Of a stretch of DNA of 64,000 nucleotides, positions 35,772 to 46,827 are shown in pieces. This stretch comes from Dugong dugon. Taxonomy: Eukaryota > Chordata > Mammalia > Sirenia > Dugongidae. The stretch spans positions 100,957,234-101,021,233 of the forward strand of contig CM057462.1 of assembly GCA_030035585.1 (NCBI GenBank), given 5' to 3'. The notes beneath the pieces are model-generated. The model was not told the origin of the DNA, did not search any database, and saw nothing but the letters and a program-made list of their open reading frames with translations. Each line of letters opens with the position of its first letter. Position 1 is the first letter of the stretch. Position numbers and translations under genes: made by a program.

Positions 35772-35943
35772 TGGAAACCCTGGTGGCCTAGTGGTTAAAC
35801 GTTCAGCTGCTAACCAAAAAGGTCGGCAGTTGGGATTCACCAGGTGCTCCTCGGAAACCCTATGGAACAGTTCTACTCTGTCCTGTAGGGGCGCTATGAG
35901 TCGGAATCGACTCGATGGCAACAGGTTTGGTTTGGTTTTTTTG
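35772..35943 (+). repeat. AfroSINE, short variant, with target duplication
   Basis: Well preserved copy: head GGAAACCCTGGTGGCCTAGTGG, tail ATGAGTCGGAATCGACTCGA. Flanked by TATATTATGTAT and TATATTATACAT (two mismatches). Confidence 0.93.
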
Positions 35944-36010
35944 GTATATTATACATATATATACACATGTATATTTTATATATGTATACCTATAGATATA
36001 TAAAAGATAT
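35944..36010. repeat. TA-rich simple sequence
   Basis: Runs of ATATAT and TATATGTAT on the 3' side of the SINE. Confidence 0.7.
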
Positions 36011-36039
36011 ATATTTAAATTGATTCTACTGATTTTGAG

Positions 36040-36207
36040 GGCTATCTATGACACACACAGATCAATATCATTAATTTTAAATCTTCAATAGTATTCCATC
36101 ATTCCATCCTGTAAACATTCCTCAATTTACCAAACCTCCTACTGATGGGCATTTCCACTGTTCACTATTAACAATGCTTCAATAAACATATGTATACTAG
36201 TTAAGGT
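36040..36207 (-). repeat. Old L1 (L1M-type) 3' portion, first part
   Basis: The plus strand carries the antisense L1 block 'actgatgggcatttccactg' and 'aacaatgcttcaataaacat'. The continuation appears at 37555-37935 after later insertions. Confidence 0.65.
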
Positions 36208-36208
36208 A

Positions 36209-37068
36209 ACGTTGTTGTTGTTGTTAGGTGGTATTGAGTTGATTCTGACTCATATTGACCCTGTGTACAACAGAACAAAACACTGCCCGGTCCTGCGCCA
36301 TCCTCACAATCATTGCTATGTTTGAGCCCATTGTTGTCAATCCATCTCCTTGAGGATCTCCCTCTTTTTTACTGACCCTCTACTTTACCAAGCACAATGT
36401 TTATTGTTTAGAGTAACTGTTGCTTCATATACGCTCTCCCTTTTTTTTTTTTTAAGCAATGAAAATGTTTTGTCTGCTTTCCTTGGTTTTTTTTAGTTGT
36501 TGTTGAATTTAATGTTGTTAAATTCATTAAACTGGTCCCTCCTAATAACATGTACAAAGTATGTGAGATGAAGTCTCGCCAGCTTTGTTTCTAATGAACA
36601 TTCTGGCTGTACTTCTTCCAAGACAGAGTTGTCTGTTCTTCTAGCAGTCCATGGTATATTCAATATTCTTCACCAACACCATAATTCAAAAGCATCAATT
36701 TTTCTTCCATCTTCCTCATTCATTGCCCAGCTTTTGCACGCATATGAGGTGATAGAAAACACTGTGACTTGGGTTAGGAGCACCTTCGTCCTTAAAGTGA
36801 CATCTTTGCTTTTTAACACTTTAACGAGATTTTTTCCAGTAGATTTTCCCAATGCAGTGTGTTGTTTGATTTCTTGACTACTGCTTCCATGGGCGTTGAT
36901 TGTGGATCCAAGTGAAATGAAACCCTTGACAACATCAATCTTTTCTCCATTTATCATGATGTTGCTTATTGGTCTCGTTGTGAGGGTTCTTGTTTTCTTT
37001 ATGTTGAGGTGTAATCCATACTAAAGGCTGTGGTCTTTAATCTTCACCAATAAGTGCTTCAAGGTAAC
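36209..37068 (-). mobile_element. RTE LINE 3' fragment, ~860 bases, with a foreign insert
   Basis: Begins at its tail, (GTT)n then 'ttaggtggtattgagttg', and runs back through the C-terminal part of the RTE frame. The minus frame at 36670-36957 encodes part of it. Consensus order is broken at 36399-36529 by about 130 bases unrelated to RTE. No catalytic region is included. Confidence 0.9.
36399..36529 (+). repeat. Insert inside the RTE, homologous to 34361-34500
   Basis: RTE sequence stops after CAAGCACAATG and resumes at AAACTGGTCCCTCC, with loss of about 13 bases of RTE. The insert matches a segment 2 kb upstream in the same orientation. No target duplication is clear. Confidence 0.65.
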
Positions 37069-37079
37069 ATTAAAAAAAT

Positions 37080-37134
37080 AAAACCAAACCAAACTCGTTG
37101 CCATGGAATCAATTCTGACTCATAGCGACCCTAT
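37080..37134 (-). repeat. AfroSINE tail fragment
   Basis: AAACCAAACCAAACTCGTTG and the first ~35 bases of the tail, nothing more. Confidence 0.75.
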
Positions 37135-37554
37135 AACTTTAACTACCCCCAAATATATAAAGGTTCAAATATGATAAAACTTCATTTCTAGCTCTAATAA
37201 TAACCAACGCATGTGTTCTTGATTGGTGGGAGGCTCTTCTCTAAGTAGTGATCCAAGGACCCAGGTCCTTCTATTTTATGGCTCCACCAATTTCATCATG
37301 GGGCTTCCAGAGTCTCTGTAATGGTTAACTTCAAGCCAGTGGAAGGGGAAAGAGGATAGAGGATTACACGTGGGTGGATTTTTATGGGGAGGGACTGGAA
37401 GTAGTACATATTACTTCCATTCACCTATCATTTGCTAGAATTCAGTTGGAGGGATGCATCTAATGGTAGAGGAGTGGGATAGGAAAATTAAGTCCAACTG
37501 TGTGCCCAGGAAAAAGAGGAAATAGGCTTGGTAAAATGCTAGACTGTCTTGCCA
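37135..37554. other. Unassigned interspersed sequence
   Basis: Lies between the two halves of an old L1, so it is probably itself inserted. The block 'tgtgtgcccaggaaaaagag' resembles an old LTR or DNA-transposon repeat, but I cannot name it. Confidence 0.35.
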
Positions 37555-37935
37555 TGATATCCTTGTGCATGTCTCTTTGTGCCCATGTTAAGAGTCTATC
37601 TAGGGCATATACCTACGTGAGGAATCGCTGGGTCTTAAATAGACATTAGTCACCATCTAATTGTTTCACTATCCCTAGATCCTTGCCAGCTCTTGAGATG
37701 ATTAACCTTCTTCTTAATTTTTTGCCAATCTGATGCCAGTGAAATAATATCTGACTTGGCTTTAATTTGCATTTTCTTGATTAATGGTAATACTGAGGTT
37801 CTTTTCAAGTTTATTGAAGGGGCTTCTTCTATAAACTCCCCCTTCTATCTTTTTCTCACTTTTTAAACTGAGTTTTATTCAATTTACTCAATAGTTCTTT
37901 ATGTATTCTGGAATCTAATCCTTTGATTAGATCCT
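37555..37935 (-). repeat. Old L1 (L1M-type) 3' portion, second part
   Basis: Antisense L1 order on the plus strand: 'tttgccaatctgatgccagt', 'ggctttaatttgcattttct', 'ttctttatgtattctggaat', 'aatcctttgattag'. Confidence 0.75.
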
Positions 37936-37937
37936 TT

Positions 37938-38629
37938 GGTCAAATCTACTGCAAAAGACCTCTTTAAAGTGTTAAAAAGCAAAGATGTCACTTTATGGAC
38001 TAAGGTGCACCTGACCCAAGCCACAATGTTTTCAGTCACCTCATATGCATGTGAAAGCTGGACAATGAATAAGGAAGACTGAAGAAGAATTGATGCCTTT
38101 GAATTATGGTATTGGCAAAGAATATTGAATATACCATGGACTGCCAGAAGAACAAACAAATCTGTCTTGGAAGAAGTACAGCCAGAATACTTATTAGAAG
38201 CAAGGATGGTGAGACTTGGTCTCACATACTTTGGACACGTTATCAGGAGGGACCAGTCCTTGGAGAAGGACATCATGCTTGGTAAAGTAGTTGTTGTTAG
38301 GTGCCGTCAAGTCAGTTCCAACTCATAGAGACCCTATATACGACAGAATGAAACACTGCCCCGTCCTGCACCATCCTCACAATTGTTGTTATGCTTAAGC
38401 CCCTTGTTGCAGCCACTGTGTCAACCCAACTCATTGAGGGTCTCCCTCTTTTTCGCTGACCCTCTACTTTACCTAGCATGGTTTGTTTGACACAGTGGCT
38501 GCAACAGTGGGCTCAAGCATAACAACAATTGTGAGGATGGCACAGGACCGGGCTATGTTTCATTATGTTGTACATAGGGTCGCTATGAGTTGGAACTGAC
38601 TCTATGACACTTAACAACAACAACGACAA
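37938..38629 (+). mobile_element. RTE LINE 3' fragment interrupted by its own inverted tail
   Basis: Forward RTE from about 37938 to 38290, then a minus-strand RTE tail (38290-38480), then forward RTE again from TTGACACAGTGGCTGC (38487) to the (CAA)n end. About 40 bases of RTE are missing at the junction. Confidence 0.88.
38290..38480 (-). repeat. Inverted RTE tail nested in an RTE
   Basis: Read on the minus strand it runs from the RTE position CATGCTAGGTAAAGTAG to the tail. The arms 38290-38424 and 38487-38622 are reverse complements and could form a hairpin with a loop of about 60 bases. Confidence 0.85.
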
Positions 38630-38721
38630 TATTTCGATAGTAAATAGTACTGCAAAAATACAAATGATGGTGGGTTGCAGCTTGTATTTTTTATTTTGTT
38701 TTGATGTTTCTTGATAAACAA

Positions 38722-38905
38722 GTTTAGTACAGTGACTCTGTGTATTCCTTCCCTTTTCTTTTGATGCTTCCTACATCACTCAATTTTTTGCACATAGAAT
38801 CATTCAGTTTTTCAACTCGAGGCTTGAATTTTTTTTTCAGTTCTTTCATCTTGAGAAATGCCAAGTGTGTTCTTCCTATTTGGTTTTCTAACTCCAACCA
38901 TCAAA
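38722..38905 (-). repeat. RTE LINE internal fragment
   Basis: Matches 42890-43050 of the near-complete copy, for example in 'tcttttgatgcttcct' and 'aactcgaggcttgaattttt'. Neither RTE end is included. It makes up the first third of a 147-aa plus frame (38740-39183) that is not a gene. Confidence 0.8.
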
Positions 38906-39632
38906 AAGGAGCATATTTTCAAAAGTCTTTATCAAATGTTGCCAATAAAGGTGATGGACAGGGAAGGTCTTCACAGAGAACAGAGACAACAATAACAGTT
39001 ATTGTCTATGGACAAAAATGGACTGGGGAGCCACTCCAGGAATCAAAACCAGGTCCTAATCCAGGAACATTCCCAAACCCTGAGTATTTGACCAGTGGGA
39101 TTTTCAGAATTGCTATTGGAGCAGTGACTGCTATGTGGTTATCCTGTCCCATTCCACCTTTGTATATTGGATGTATCAGGTAAGGGTGGGAAGGGTGGAT
39201 GATAAATTGTTTTGTTAGTTCATGGGTCTCTGGATCAAGAGAAACTGCATTTGGACCTGAAATAGATCATGTGATCCTCAACTTTGAACCTCATGCCATG
39301 ATTGTATTAGATTTTTTGGAGTTCTGGGATAAAAGTACTTGTGGTAGTTTGAATTATTGGCCCCAATTCTTCACCCCTGCCAGTATTTACACCCTTACTC
39401 TTATACCTTCATGTTTTAAGGTAATGGATTTTGTTGTCTTTCCTGAAATTTTCTTTAGTATCGCAAAGTGAAAATTCTATAGCTCATCTTAAGAAATATT
39501 CCTAAATTTTTTTTTAGATACCTCCCTCTTGCTGAAATTCCACTTCTTAGGATACCTGTTCAAACTTTCTTTCTCTCCACAGATATTAAGTCCTTTTATT
39601 CCAATCAATGTACTTTCAAATCCTTTATTATA
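38906..39632. other. Unassigned intergenic sequence
   Basis: Part of it (39207-39340) reads like an old LTR or LINE but could not be assigned. The frames are short and without domains. Confidence 0.35.
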
Positions 39633-39647
39633 TAAACCTATTTTTTT

Positions 39648-40453
39648 CTTTTCTTTTTTTTAATATCTCCATTGGTATTCTGTCAATTCCTGGAGCCTTG
39701 TTTTTCTTTTTTCTTTTTATTGCACTTTAGGTGAAGGTTTACGGAGCAAATTAGCTTCTCATTAAACAGTTAGTGTATATATTGTTTTATGACATTGGTT
39801 AACACAACATGTCAACACTCTCACTTCTCAACCTTGGGTTCCCTATTACCAGCTTTTCTGTCCGCTCCTGCCTTCTAGTCCTTGCCCCTGGGCTGGTGTG
39901 CCCCTTTAGTCTCGTTTTGTTTTATGGGCCTGTCTAATCTTTGGCTGAAGGGTGAACCTTGGGAGTGACTTCATTACTGAGCTAAAACAGTGTCTGGGGG
40001 CCATACTCTCAAGGTTTCTCCAATTTCTGTCAGGCTAGTAAGTCTGGTCTTTTTTTTTATGAGTTATAATTCTGTTCTACATTTTTCTCCAGCTCTGTCT
40101 GGGACCCTCTACTGTGATCCCCGTCAGAGTAGTCAGTGGTGGTAGCCGAGCACCATCTAGTTGCATTGGACTTAGTCAGGTGGAGTCCATGGTAGTAGTG
40201 GTCCGTTAGTCCTTTGGACTAATCTTTCCCTTGTATCTTTAGTTTTCGTCATTCTCCCTTGCTCCCAAAGAGGTGAGACCAGTGGATTATCTTAGATGTC
40301 TGCTCACAGGCTTTTAAGACCCCAGACGCTACTCACCGAAGTAGAAAGTAGAACATTTTCTTTGTAAACTATGTTATGCCAGTTGAGCTAGATGTTACCT
40401 GAGACCATGGTCCCCATAGCCCTCAACCCAGCAATTCGGTCCCTCAGGGAGTG
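39648..40453 (-). mobile_element. L1 insertion with 3'-transduced RTE piece
   Basis: On the minus strand the insert holds a truncated L1 3' UTR (plus-strand 40452 to 39720), a first A-rich tail, about 40 bases of RTE sequence (plus-strand 39664-39700), and a second A-rich tail. It is flanked by a perfect 14-bp duplication TAAACCTATTTTTT (39633-39646 and 40454-40467). On the minus strand the duplication starts with A6, as expected for L1 endonuclease cutting. Two tails with foreign sequence between them are the hallmark of 3' transduction. Confidence 0.82.
39664..39700 (-). repeat. RTE-derived transduced segment
   Basis: Plus strand contains TATTCTGTCAATTCCTGG, identical to the RTE at 42751-42768 in this window. 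Lies between two A-rich (plus-strand T-rich) tails. Confidence 0.78.
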
Positions 40454-40467
40454 TAAACCTATTTTTT

Positions 40468-41318
40468 AATCATTTTTTCTTCCATGTGCATTTTCATTCA
40501 TCATCTCTGGAAATCTCCTTGTGACCTACCCTCTTAAACGGCAGGAACACAGGGAAATGTAAGTATTTTTCATTTACCTCAAGCATATATAATGTAACGC
40601 AGATAATATTACTACTTGATGCTATAGGAAAATTCTTAAAAATATATATAAAAAGAAACCTTTATAAAAAGTATTATTTCATAGTGTTAAGAATAAACAA
40701 AGGCTGAACTGGATTCCTCTAATCTTGGAACAACAAGAAATGACCCACTAACTGATGTATCATAGTTTGATACAACTATAAACCCAGCAATTTTTAAACT
40801 GTGGTACAGCGCTACAAGTATTCTCAACTCCATTTTAGCAGATACTGACATTTAAACTAGGAGTTCACTGTGACAGCAATAGCAAAGCACTATTAAGTTA
40901 CACACATCTTCACTTGTCCAGTTGAAAGTACTCACCAAATTCCTTAATTCCCTTTAGAGTGATAAGGAAGCCCATTAACAGGTTCTCATCACTGACCAGG
41001 ATGGAACTGGTTATTCTTTGTCAAGGACAGTTTATAACATATCCCTTGGTACCCAGAGCTATTTGAAGTGCTTGTGATATTTCAGACTGTAGAATATGTT
41101 TTCTAGTCTAAAATCTAAATAAAATGAAAAAGGAGAAAATCAGGCTTTCCTTCCACTGTTTCTTTTACTTCTGGCTTCCCTCATAATATTTTCATCTGTA
41201 ATTTTTTTTGTAGAATAGTTTCTAAGACAAAGATATGAATCAGGTAACCTCTCTGGATATCACCTCCACTGTGGTCAAGTTTGAGTAACATTCACCAACA
41301 ATTTAGAGGGAGAGTTTT
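40468..41318. other. Intergenic DNA, nothing recognised
   Basis: AT-rich; no repeat or gene assigned. Confidence 0.45.
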
Positions 41319-41848
41319 TGCTGTTAGCTGCCATCAAGTCTGTTCAGACTCATAGCGACCCTGTGTACAACGGAACAAAACACTGCCCAATTCTGTGCCA
41401 TCCTCACAATCATTGCTATGTTTGAGCCCATTGTTGCAGCCACTGTGTCAATTCATCTCTGAGGGTCTCCCTCTTGCTCACGGACCCTCTACTTTCCCAA
41501 GCACGATGTCCTTCTCCAGGAACTGATCCCTCCTGATAACATGTCCAAAGTATGTGAGACGAAGTCTTGCCATCCTCACTTCCAAGAAGCACTCTGCCTG
41601 TACTTCTTCCAAGACAGATTTATTTGTTTTTCTGGCAGTCTGTGGTATATTCAGTATTCTTCACCAACATTGTAATTCAAAGACATCAGTTCTTCTTCAG
41701 TCTTACTCATTGTCCAGATTTTACATGCATATGAGGTGATGGAAAATATCATGACTTGGGTCAGGAGCATCTTAGTCCTCAAACTGACATCTTTGCTTTT
41801 CAGTACTTTAAAGAGGTCTTCTGCAGCAGATTTGCCCAATGAAATACA

Positions 41849-42220
41849 TCATTTAATTTCTTGACTGCTGCTTCCATGGGCATTGATTGTGGATCCAAGT
41901 AAAAGGAAATCCTTGACAACTTCAATCTTTTCTCTGTTTATCATGATGTTGTTTATTGGTCCATTTGTGAGGATTTTTGTTTTCTTGATGTTGAGATGTA
42001 ATTCATTCTGAAGGCTGTAGTCTTTGATCTTCATCAGTAAGTGCTTCAAGTCCTCTTCACTTTCAGCAAGCAAGATTGTGTCATCTGCATATTGCAGGTT
42101 GCTAATGAGTCTTCCTCCAATCCTGATGCCATGTTCTTCTTCATATAATCCAGCTTCTTGGATCATATGCTTAGTATACAGATTGAATAAATATTTTAAA
42201 AGGTTACAACCCTGACACAC
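41849..42220 (-). pseudogene. RTE reverse transcriptase core (broken)
   Basis: 123 codons stay open, with LFNLY at about residues 11-15 and the catalytic YADD at residues 44-47 intact, followed by LLAESEE. In an intact element it copies the LINE (and SINE) RNA at the nicked site. The frames before and after are shifted or stopped. Confidence 0.85.
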
Positions 42221-43550
42221 ACTTTTTCTGATTTAAAACCCTGCAGTATCATCTTGTTCTGTTCAAAGGACAGCCTCTTTATCTAGGTACATGTTCCTCA
42301 TGAGCACAATTAAGTGTTCTGGAATTCCCATTCTTAGCAATGTTATCCACAATTTGTTATGATCCACATAGTCAAATGCCTTTCCATAGTCAATAAAACA
42401 CAGGTAAACATCTTTCTGATATTCTCTGCTTTCAGTCAAGATCCATCTAACATCAGCAATGATATGCCTTGTTCCCCCATTCTCTTCTAAATCTGGCTTG
42501 AACTTATGACAGTTCCCTATCAGTATACCACTGCAACTATTTTTGAATTATCTTCAGGAAATTTTACTTTCATGTGATATTAATGATGAAGTTCGATAAT
42601 TTCCACATTCTGTTGGATCACCTTTCTTTGGAATGGGTACAAATATAGATCTCTTCCAGTCAGTTGGCCAGGTAGCTGTCTTCTAAATTTTGGCATAGAC
42701 GAGTGAGCGCTTTGAGTGTTACATCCATTTGTTGAAATATCTCAATTAGTATTCTGTCAATTCCTGGAAGCTTTTTTTTGCCAATGTCTTCAGTGCAGGT
42801 TGGACCTCTTCCTTCAGTACCATTGATTCTTGATCATATGCTACCTCCTGAAATGACTGAATGTCAACCAATTCTTTTTGGTACAGTGACTTGGTATATT
42901 CCTTCCATCTTCTTTTGATGCTTCCTGCAATTGTTCAATTATTTGCCCATAGAATCCTTCAGGATTGCAACTTGAGGCTTGAATTTTTTCTTAAGTTCTT
43001 TCAGCTTGAGAAATACCAAGTGTGTTCTTCCCTTTTGGTTTTCTAACTCCAGGCCTTTGCACATTTCATTACAATACTTTGTCTTTTTGAGCCGCCCTTT
43101 GAAATCTTCTGTTCATCTCTTTTACTTCATCATTTCTTCCATTTACTTTGGCTGTTCTACATTCATGAGCAAGTTTCAGAGTCTCTTCTGACATCCATTT
43201 TGGTCTTTTTTTCTTTATTTCCTTTATTTTTAATGAGCTTCTGCTTTCCTCATGTATGATGTCCTAGATGTCACTGGTCATTAGTGTTAAATGTGTCAAA
43301 TCTGTTCTTGAGATAATCTCTAAATTCAGATAGGATATTCTCAAGGTTGTATTTTGGTTTTCATGGACTTTTAAAATTTTTCTTCAGCTTTAACTTAAAC
43401 TTGCATCTGAACTATTGATGGTATTTTCCACAGTTAACCCATCTTGTTCTGACTGATAATATTGAACTTTTCCATTGTCCCTTTCTACAGATGTAGTCAG
43501 TTTGATCCCTGTGTTTTCCATCTGGTGAAGGCCACATGTACAGCTGCCAT

Positions 43551-43970
43551 TTATGTTGTTGAAAAAAAGGTATTTGCAATGAATAAGTTGTTGCTCTTGC
43601 AAAATTCTATCATTTGATCTCTGGCTTCATTTCTATCACCAAGGCCATATTTTCTAACTATAGATCCTTTTTCTTTGTTTCCAACTTTTGACTTCCAATC
43701 ACCAGTACTTATCAATGCATCTTGATTGAATGTTTGATCAATTTCAGCCTGAAATTTTTTAAAAAAATCTTTAATTTCTTCATCTTTGGCATTATTGATT
43801 GTTGTGTAAATTTGAATAATGGTTGTATTAACTGACCTTCCTTGTAAGCATATGGATATTATTCTATCACTGACAGTGTTGTACTTCAGGATAGTACTTG
43901 AAATGTTCTTTTTGACAATGAATGTGATGCCATTTCTCTTCAATTTGTCATTGTCAGCATAGTAGACCAC
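43551..43970 (-). pseudogene. RTE endonuclease domain (broken)
   Basis: About 139 codons stay open. They show the endonuclease/exonuclease/phosphatase pattern: an IIQIY strand at about residues 51-55, then TGDWKSKVG at about residues 92-100, where the family normally has an Asn after the GDW. Here that position is Lys, so an active-site residue looks lost. The upstream part holding the catalytic Glu lies in another frame. In an intact element this domain nicks target DNA. Confidence 0.8.
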
Positions 43971-44515
43971 ATGATTGTGTGATTTAAAATGGCCAGTACC
44001 AGTCCATTTAGCTCACTAATGTCTAGGATATCGATCTTTATGGGTTCCATTTCATTTTTGACAACTTCCAATTTTCTTAGATTCACACTTCATACATTTC
44101 ACTTTCCAATTATTAATGGATGTTTGCAGCTATTTCTTCTCATTATGAGTCATGTCACATCAGCAAATGCAGGTCCTGAAAGCTTGACTCCACCCATGTC
44201 ATTAAGGTTGACTCTTCTTTGAGGTGGCAACTCTTCCCTAGTTGTATTTTGAGTGCCTTCCAACTGGAGGGGCTCATCTTCTGACACTATGCCACACAAT
44301 GTTCCACTGCTATTCATAAGATTTTCACTGGCCAGTTTTTTCAGAAGTAGACTGTCAAGTCCTTCTTCCTAGTCTGTCTTAGTCTGGAAACTCTGCTGAA
44401 ACTTGTGCACCATGGGTGACCCTGCTGGCCTCTGAAATACCAGTGGCATAGCTTCCTGCATCACAGCAACATGCAAGCCACCAGAGTGCAACAAACTGAC
44501 AGATGCATGGTGGCA

Positions 44516-44667
44516 GAGGGAGAGAGAAGAGAGGAAAGGAGAAGTAAAAGGGAAAGAAGAGAGACTTTAAGGCCTGAGCAAGGGTGAGAGAGGTGACGGG
44601 AGGAGAAAGGAAAGGGTGAAGGGAAAGAAGAGAGAAGGAAGAAGTGGGGAGCAAGAGAGAGAGAGTT
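44516..44667. repeat. Purine-rich (GA) tract
   Basis: Plus strand is almost all G and A over most of this range, ending in (GA)n near 44655-44667. Lies just beyond the 5' end of the RTE. The 91-aa minus frame here is a low-complexity shadow. Confidence 0.75.
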
Positions 44668-45747
44668 GAACTTACATTAGGAAATAAAGAATTAATTATC
44701 CTGAAATCTCCTGGATATAGAGAAAAGACCGAGCTGTCTCAGTTCTTGCCTGGTAAGAGAAACTTAATTAAAAATTTCAAAACTGCTGAAGTGCTATTTT
44801 ATTGGCATAGTAGCTTTTGAATGTTAACAGCCACTTCTGAATTTTAAACACAGTGACTTTGTCCCTAGTCATGAAACTCTGGAAAAAGGGAAACATTTTT
44901 GAAAGTTCAAACAAGAAAAGACCAGGGAGAATGGGGTCTAAAATTTTGATAGTGGGGATCTCATAATGATTTAATCTTACCAGCCAACCTTGACCAATTG
45001 GTCATGACTACTTACAGTACCATGCAGAGAAGAAGTCCAACACCCTGTCTGAGTGTGGTGGACATGAGATGTGCCACTCAGATCTTCAGGGAAGGATTTG
45101 TCGCCCCATCTGCTGAGAGAGCAGTCAGCAGACACTTCCCAGCTTTTAGCTCCTTCAGGGTCTGCCTCACCTGCAGAGAACCACCTCAATCAAGGTCATG
45201 CCCTTCCTAAAGCAGCCTACATCTAATAAAAATTTTGGTGAGGATATCAAAGTCCCATTATTTTTGGCTTATAGAACAACTCTGATGGTTGTAAGCTCCA
45301 GAGCCTGCTGAGATGTTGTCTGAGGCTTTGTCAGGTCTATATCACAGTTCCACCCCATTCAGTTTCCTCCCCCTCCCTTCCACAGTGTTGATCCTTAAAC
45401 AATATCCTATACTCACACTCCATCTCAGTGCCTGCTTCCAGAGAACCCAACGTGCAACATTTGGTCAAAGAAAAGAGTGTTGCAATTAATTTGTGATGTC
45501 TATCATGGGAAAGGACAAGCATGCTTTTCCTAGGATTTTACTATTCCTATTAAGGAGAAAACATATCCCCTCAAGCCTTGAACTGTGAACACAGAATAAT
45601 CAGTCACTTTCTTGCACTGACAATTAACATCAAAAGAAATATTGGAATCTTATGGGGAAAACACCAGAAAGAATTGATTGTTTGTTCATCACTTATTGAT
45701 ATTAGCTCTATACTAGATAGAGTCTTGCAGTTTATACAAACAATTAA
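44668..45747. other. Intergenic DNA, nothing recognised
   Basis: Two opposing frames of 70 aa at 44977-45210 and a 61-aa frame at 45337-45522 show no domain. No repeat assigned. Confidence 0.4.
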
Positions 45748-46817
45748 GACATTCAACTGTGAAAATCATAACAAATTTTGCATAACATTGCGAAGAATGG
45801 GAATCCCAGAACACTTAATTGTACTCATGAGGAACCTGTACATAGAACAAGAGGCAGGCATTCAAACAGAGCAAGGGAATACTGCAGGGTTTTAAAATCA
45901 GGAAAGGTATGTATCAGGGTTGTATCCTTTCACCATACTTATTCAATCTATATGCTGAGCAAATAATCCAAGAAACTGGACTATATGAAAAAGAACATTC
46001 CATCAGAATTGAAGAAAGTCTCCTTAACAACTTGTGTCATGCAGATGATACAACCTTGCTTGCTGAAAGTGAAGAGGGCTTGAAGTACCCACTGATGAAG
46101 ATCAAAGACTACAGCCTTCCATACAGATTACACCTCAACGTCAAGAAAACAAAAATCCTCACAACTGGACTAATAAGCAACATCATGATAAGCAGACAAA
46201 AGATTGAAATTGTCAAGGATTTCATTTTACTTGGATCCACAATCAACACTCATAGAAGCAGCAGTCAAGAAATCAAATGATGTATTGCATTGGGCAAATC
46301 TGCTGCAAAAGACCTCTTTAAAGTGTTCAAAAGCGAAGATGTCACTTGAGGACTAAGGTGCTCCTGACTCAAACCATGATATTTTCAGTTGCCTCATGTG
46401 CATGTGAAAGCATATGAGGACAATGAATAAGGAAGACCTAAGGAGAATTAATGCCTTTGAATTATGGTGCTGTCAAAGAATGTTAAATTTACCACGGACT
46501 GCCAGAAGAATGAGCAAAACTGTCTTGGAAGAAGTACAGCCAGAATGCTCATCAGAAGCGAGGATGGTGAGACTTCTTCTCAAGTACTCTGGACATATTA
46601 TCAGGAGGAACCAGTTTCTGGAGAAAGATATCATGCTTGGTAGATGGTCAGCGAAAAAGAAGAAGACCTTTAAGGAGATGGATTGACACAGTGGCTGTAA
46701 CATTGGGCTCAAACACAGCAACAACTGTGAGGATGGTGCAGGACCAGGCAGTGTTTCATACTGTTGTACATAGGATCACTAGGAATTGGAACCTACTTGA
46801 AGCCACCTAACAGCAAC
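45748..46817 (+). mobile_element. RTE LINE 3' third, with reverse transcriptase core
   Basis: Forward, about 1.07 kb, 5'-truncated inside the reverse transcriptase. The frame 45909-46280 holds LFNLY and the catalytic box, but its first residue is His instead of Tyr (HADD, 46038-46049). A stop follows at about 46278, where the frame is expected to go on. A further frame, 46414-46686, is the C-terminal part. Ends with 'cacctaacagcaacaa'. Confidence 0.9.
45909..46280 (+). pseudogene. RTE reverse transcriptase core (Y to H in catalytic box)
   Basis: 123 codons, collinear with the minus-strand 41849-42220 core. The catalytic YADD is changed to HADD at residues 44-47. Flanked by frameshifts and stops. 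Confidence 0.82.
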
Positions 46818-46827
46818 AATATTTTCA

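Larger units (their letters stand above)
41319..44515 (-). mobile_element. Near full-length RTE LINE, defective
   Basis: About 3.2 kb, the usual size of this family. Read on the minus strand: a 5' region (44515-43990), an apurinic-type endonuclease (about 43970-43390), a linker and N-terminal reverse transcriptase region (43380-42230), the reverse transcriptase core with the catalytic YADD (plus-strand 42080-42091), a C-terminal region, and the 3' tail at 41319. The single long frame is broken by several stops and shifts, so no protein can be made. The usual (GTT)n tail is reduced. Target duplication not resolved. The family is a relative of BovB and is the likely driver of the AfroSINEs. Confidence 0.9.

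Noticed and set aside
38740..39183. 147-aa plus-strand frame that looks unique in its second half
   Set aside because: The first third is antisense RTE. The rest has no recognisable domain, and no splice or start context supports a gene.
41319..46817. Opposite-strand RTE copies (41319-44515 minus, 45748-46817 plus) read as one long palindrome
   Set aside because: They overlap only over the 3' third, are separated by more than 1.2 kb of unrelated DNA and have different lesions. Two independent insertions are the simpler reading.
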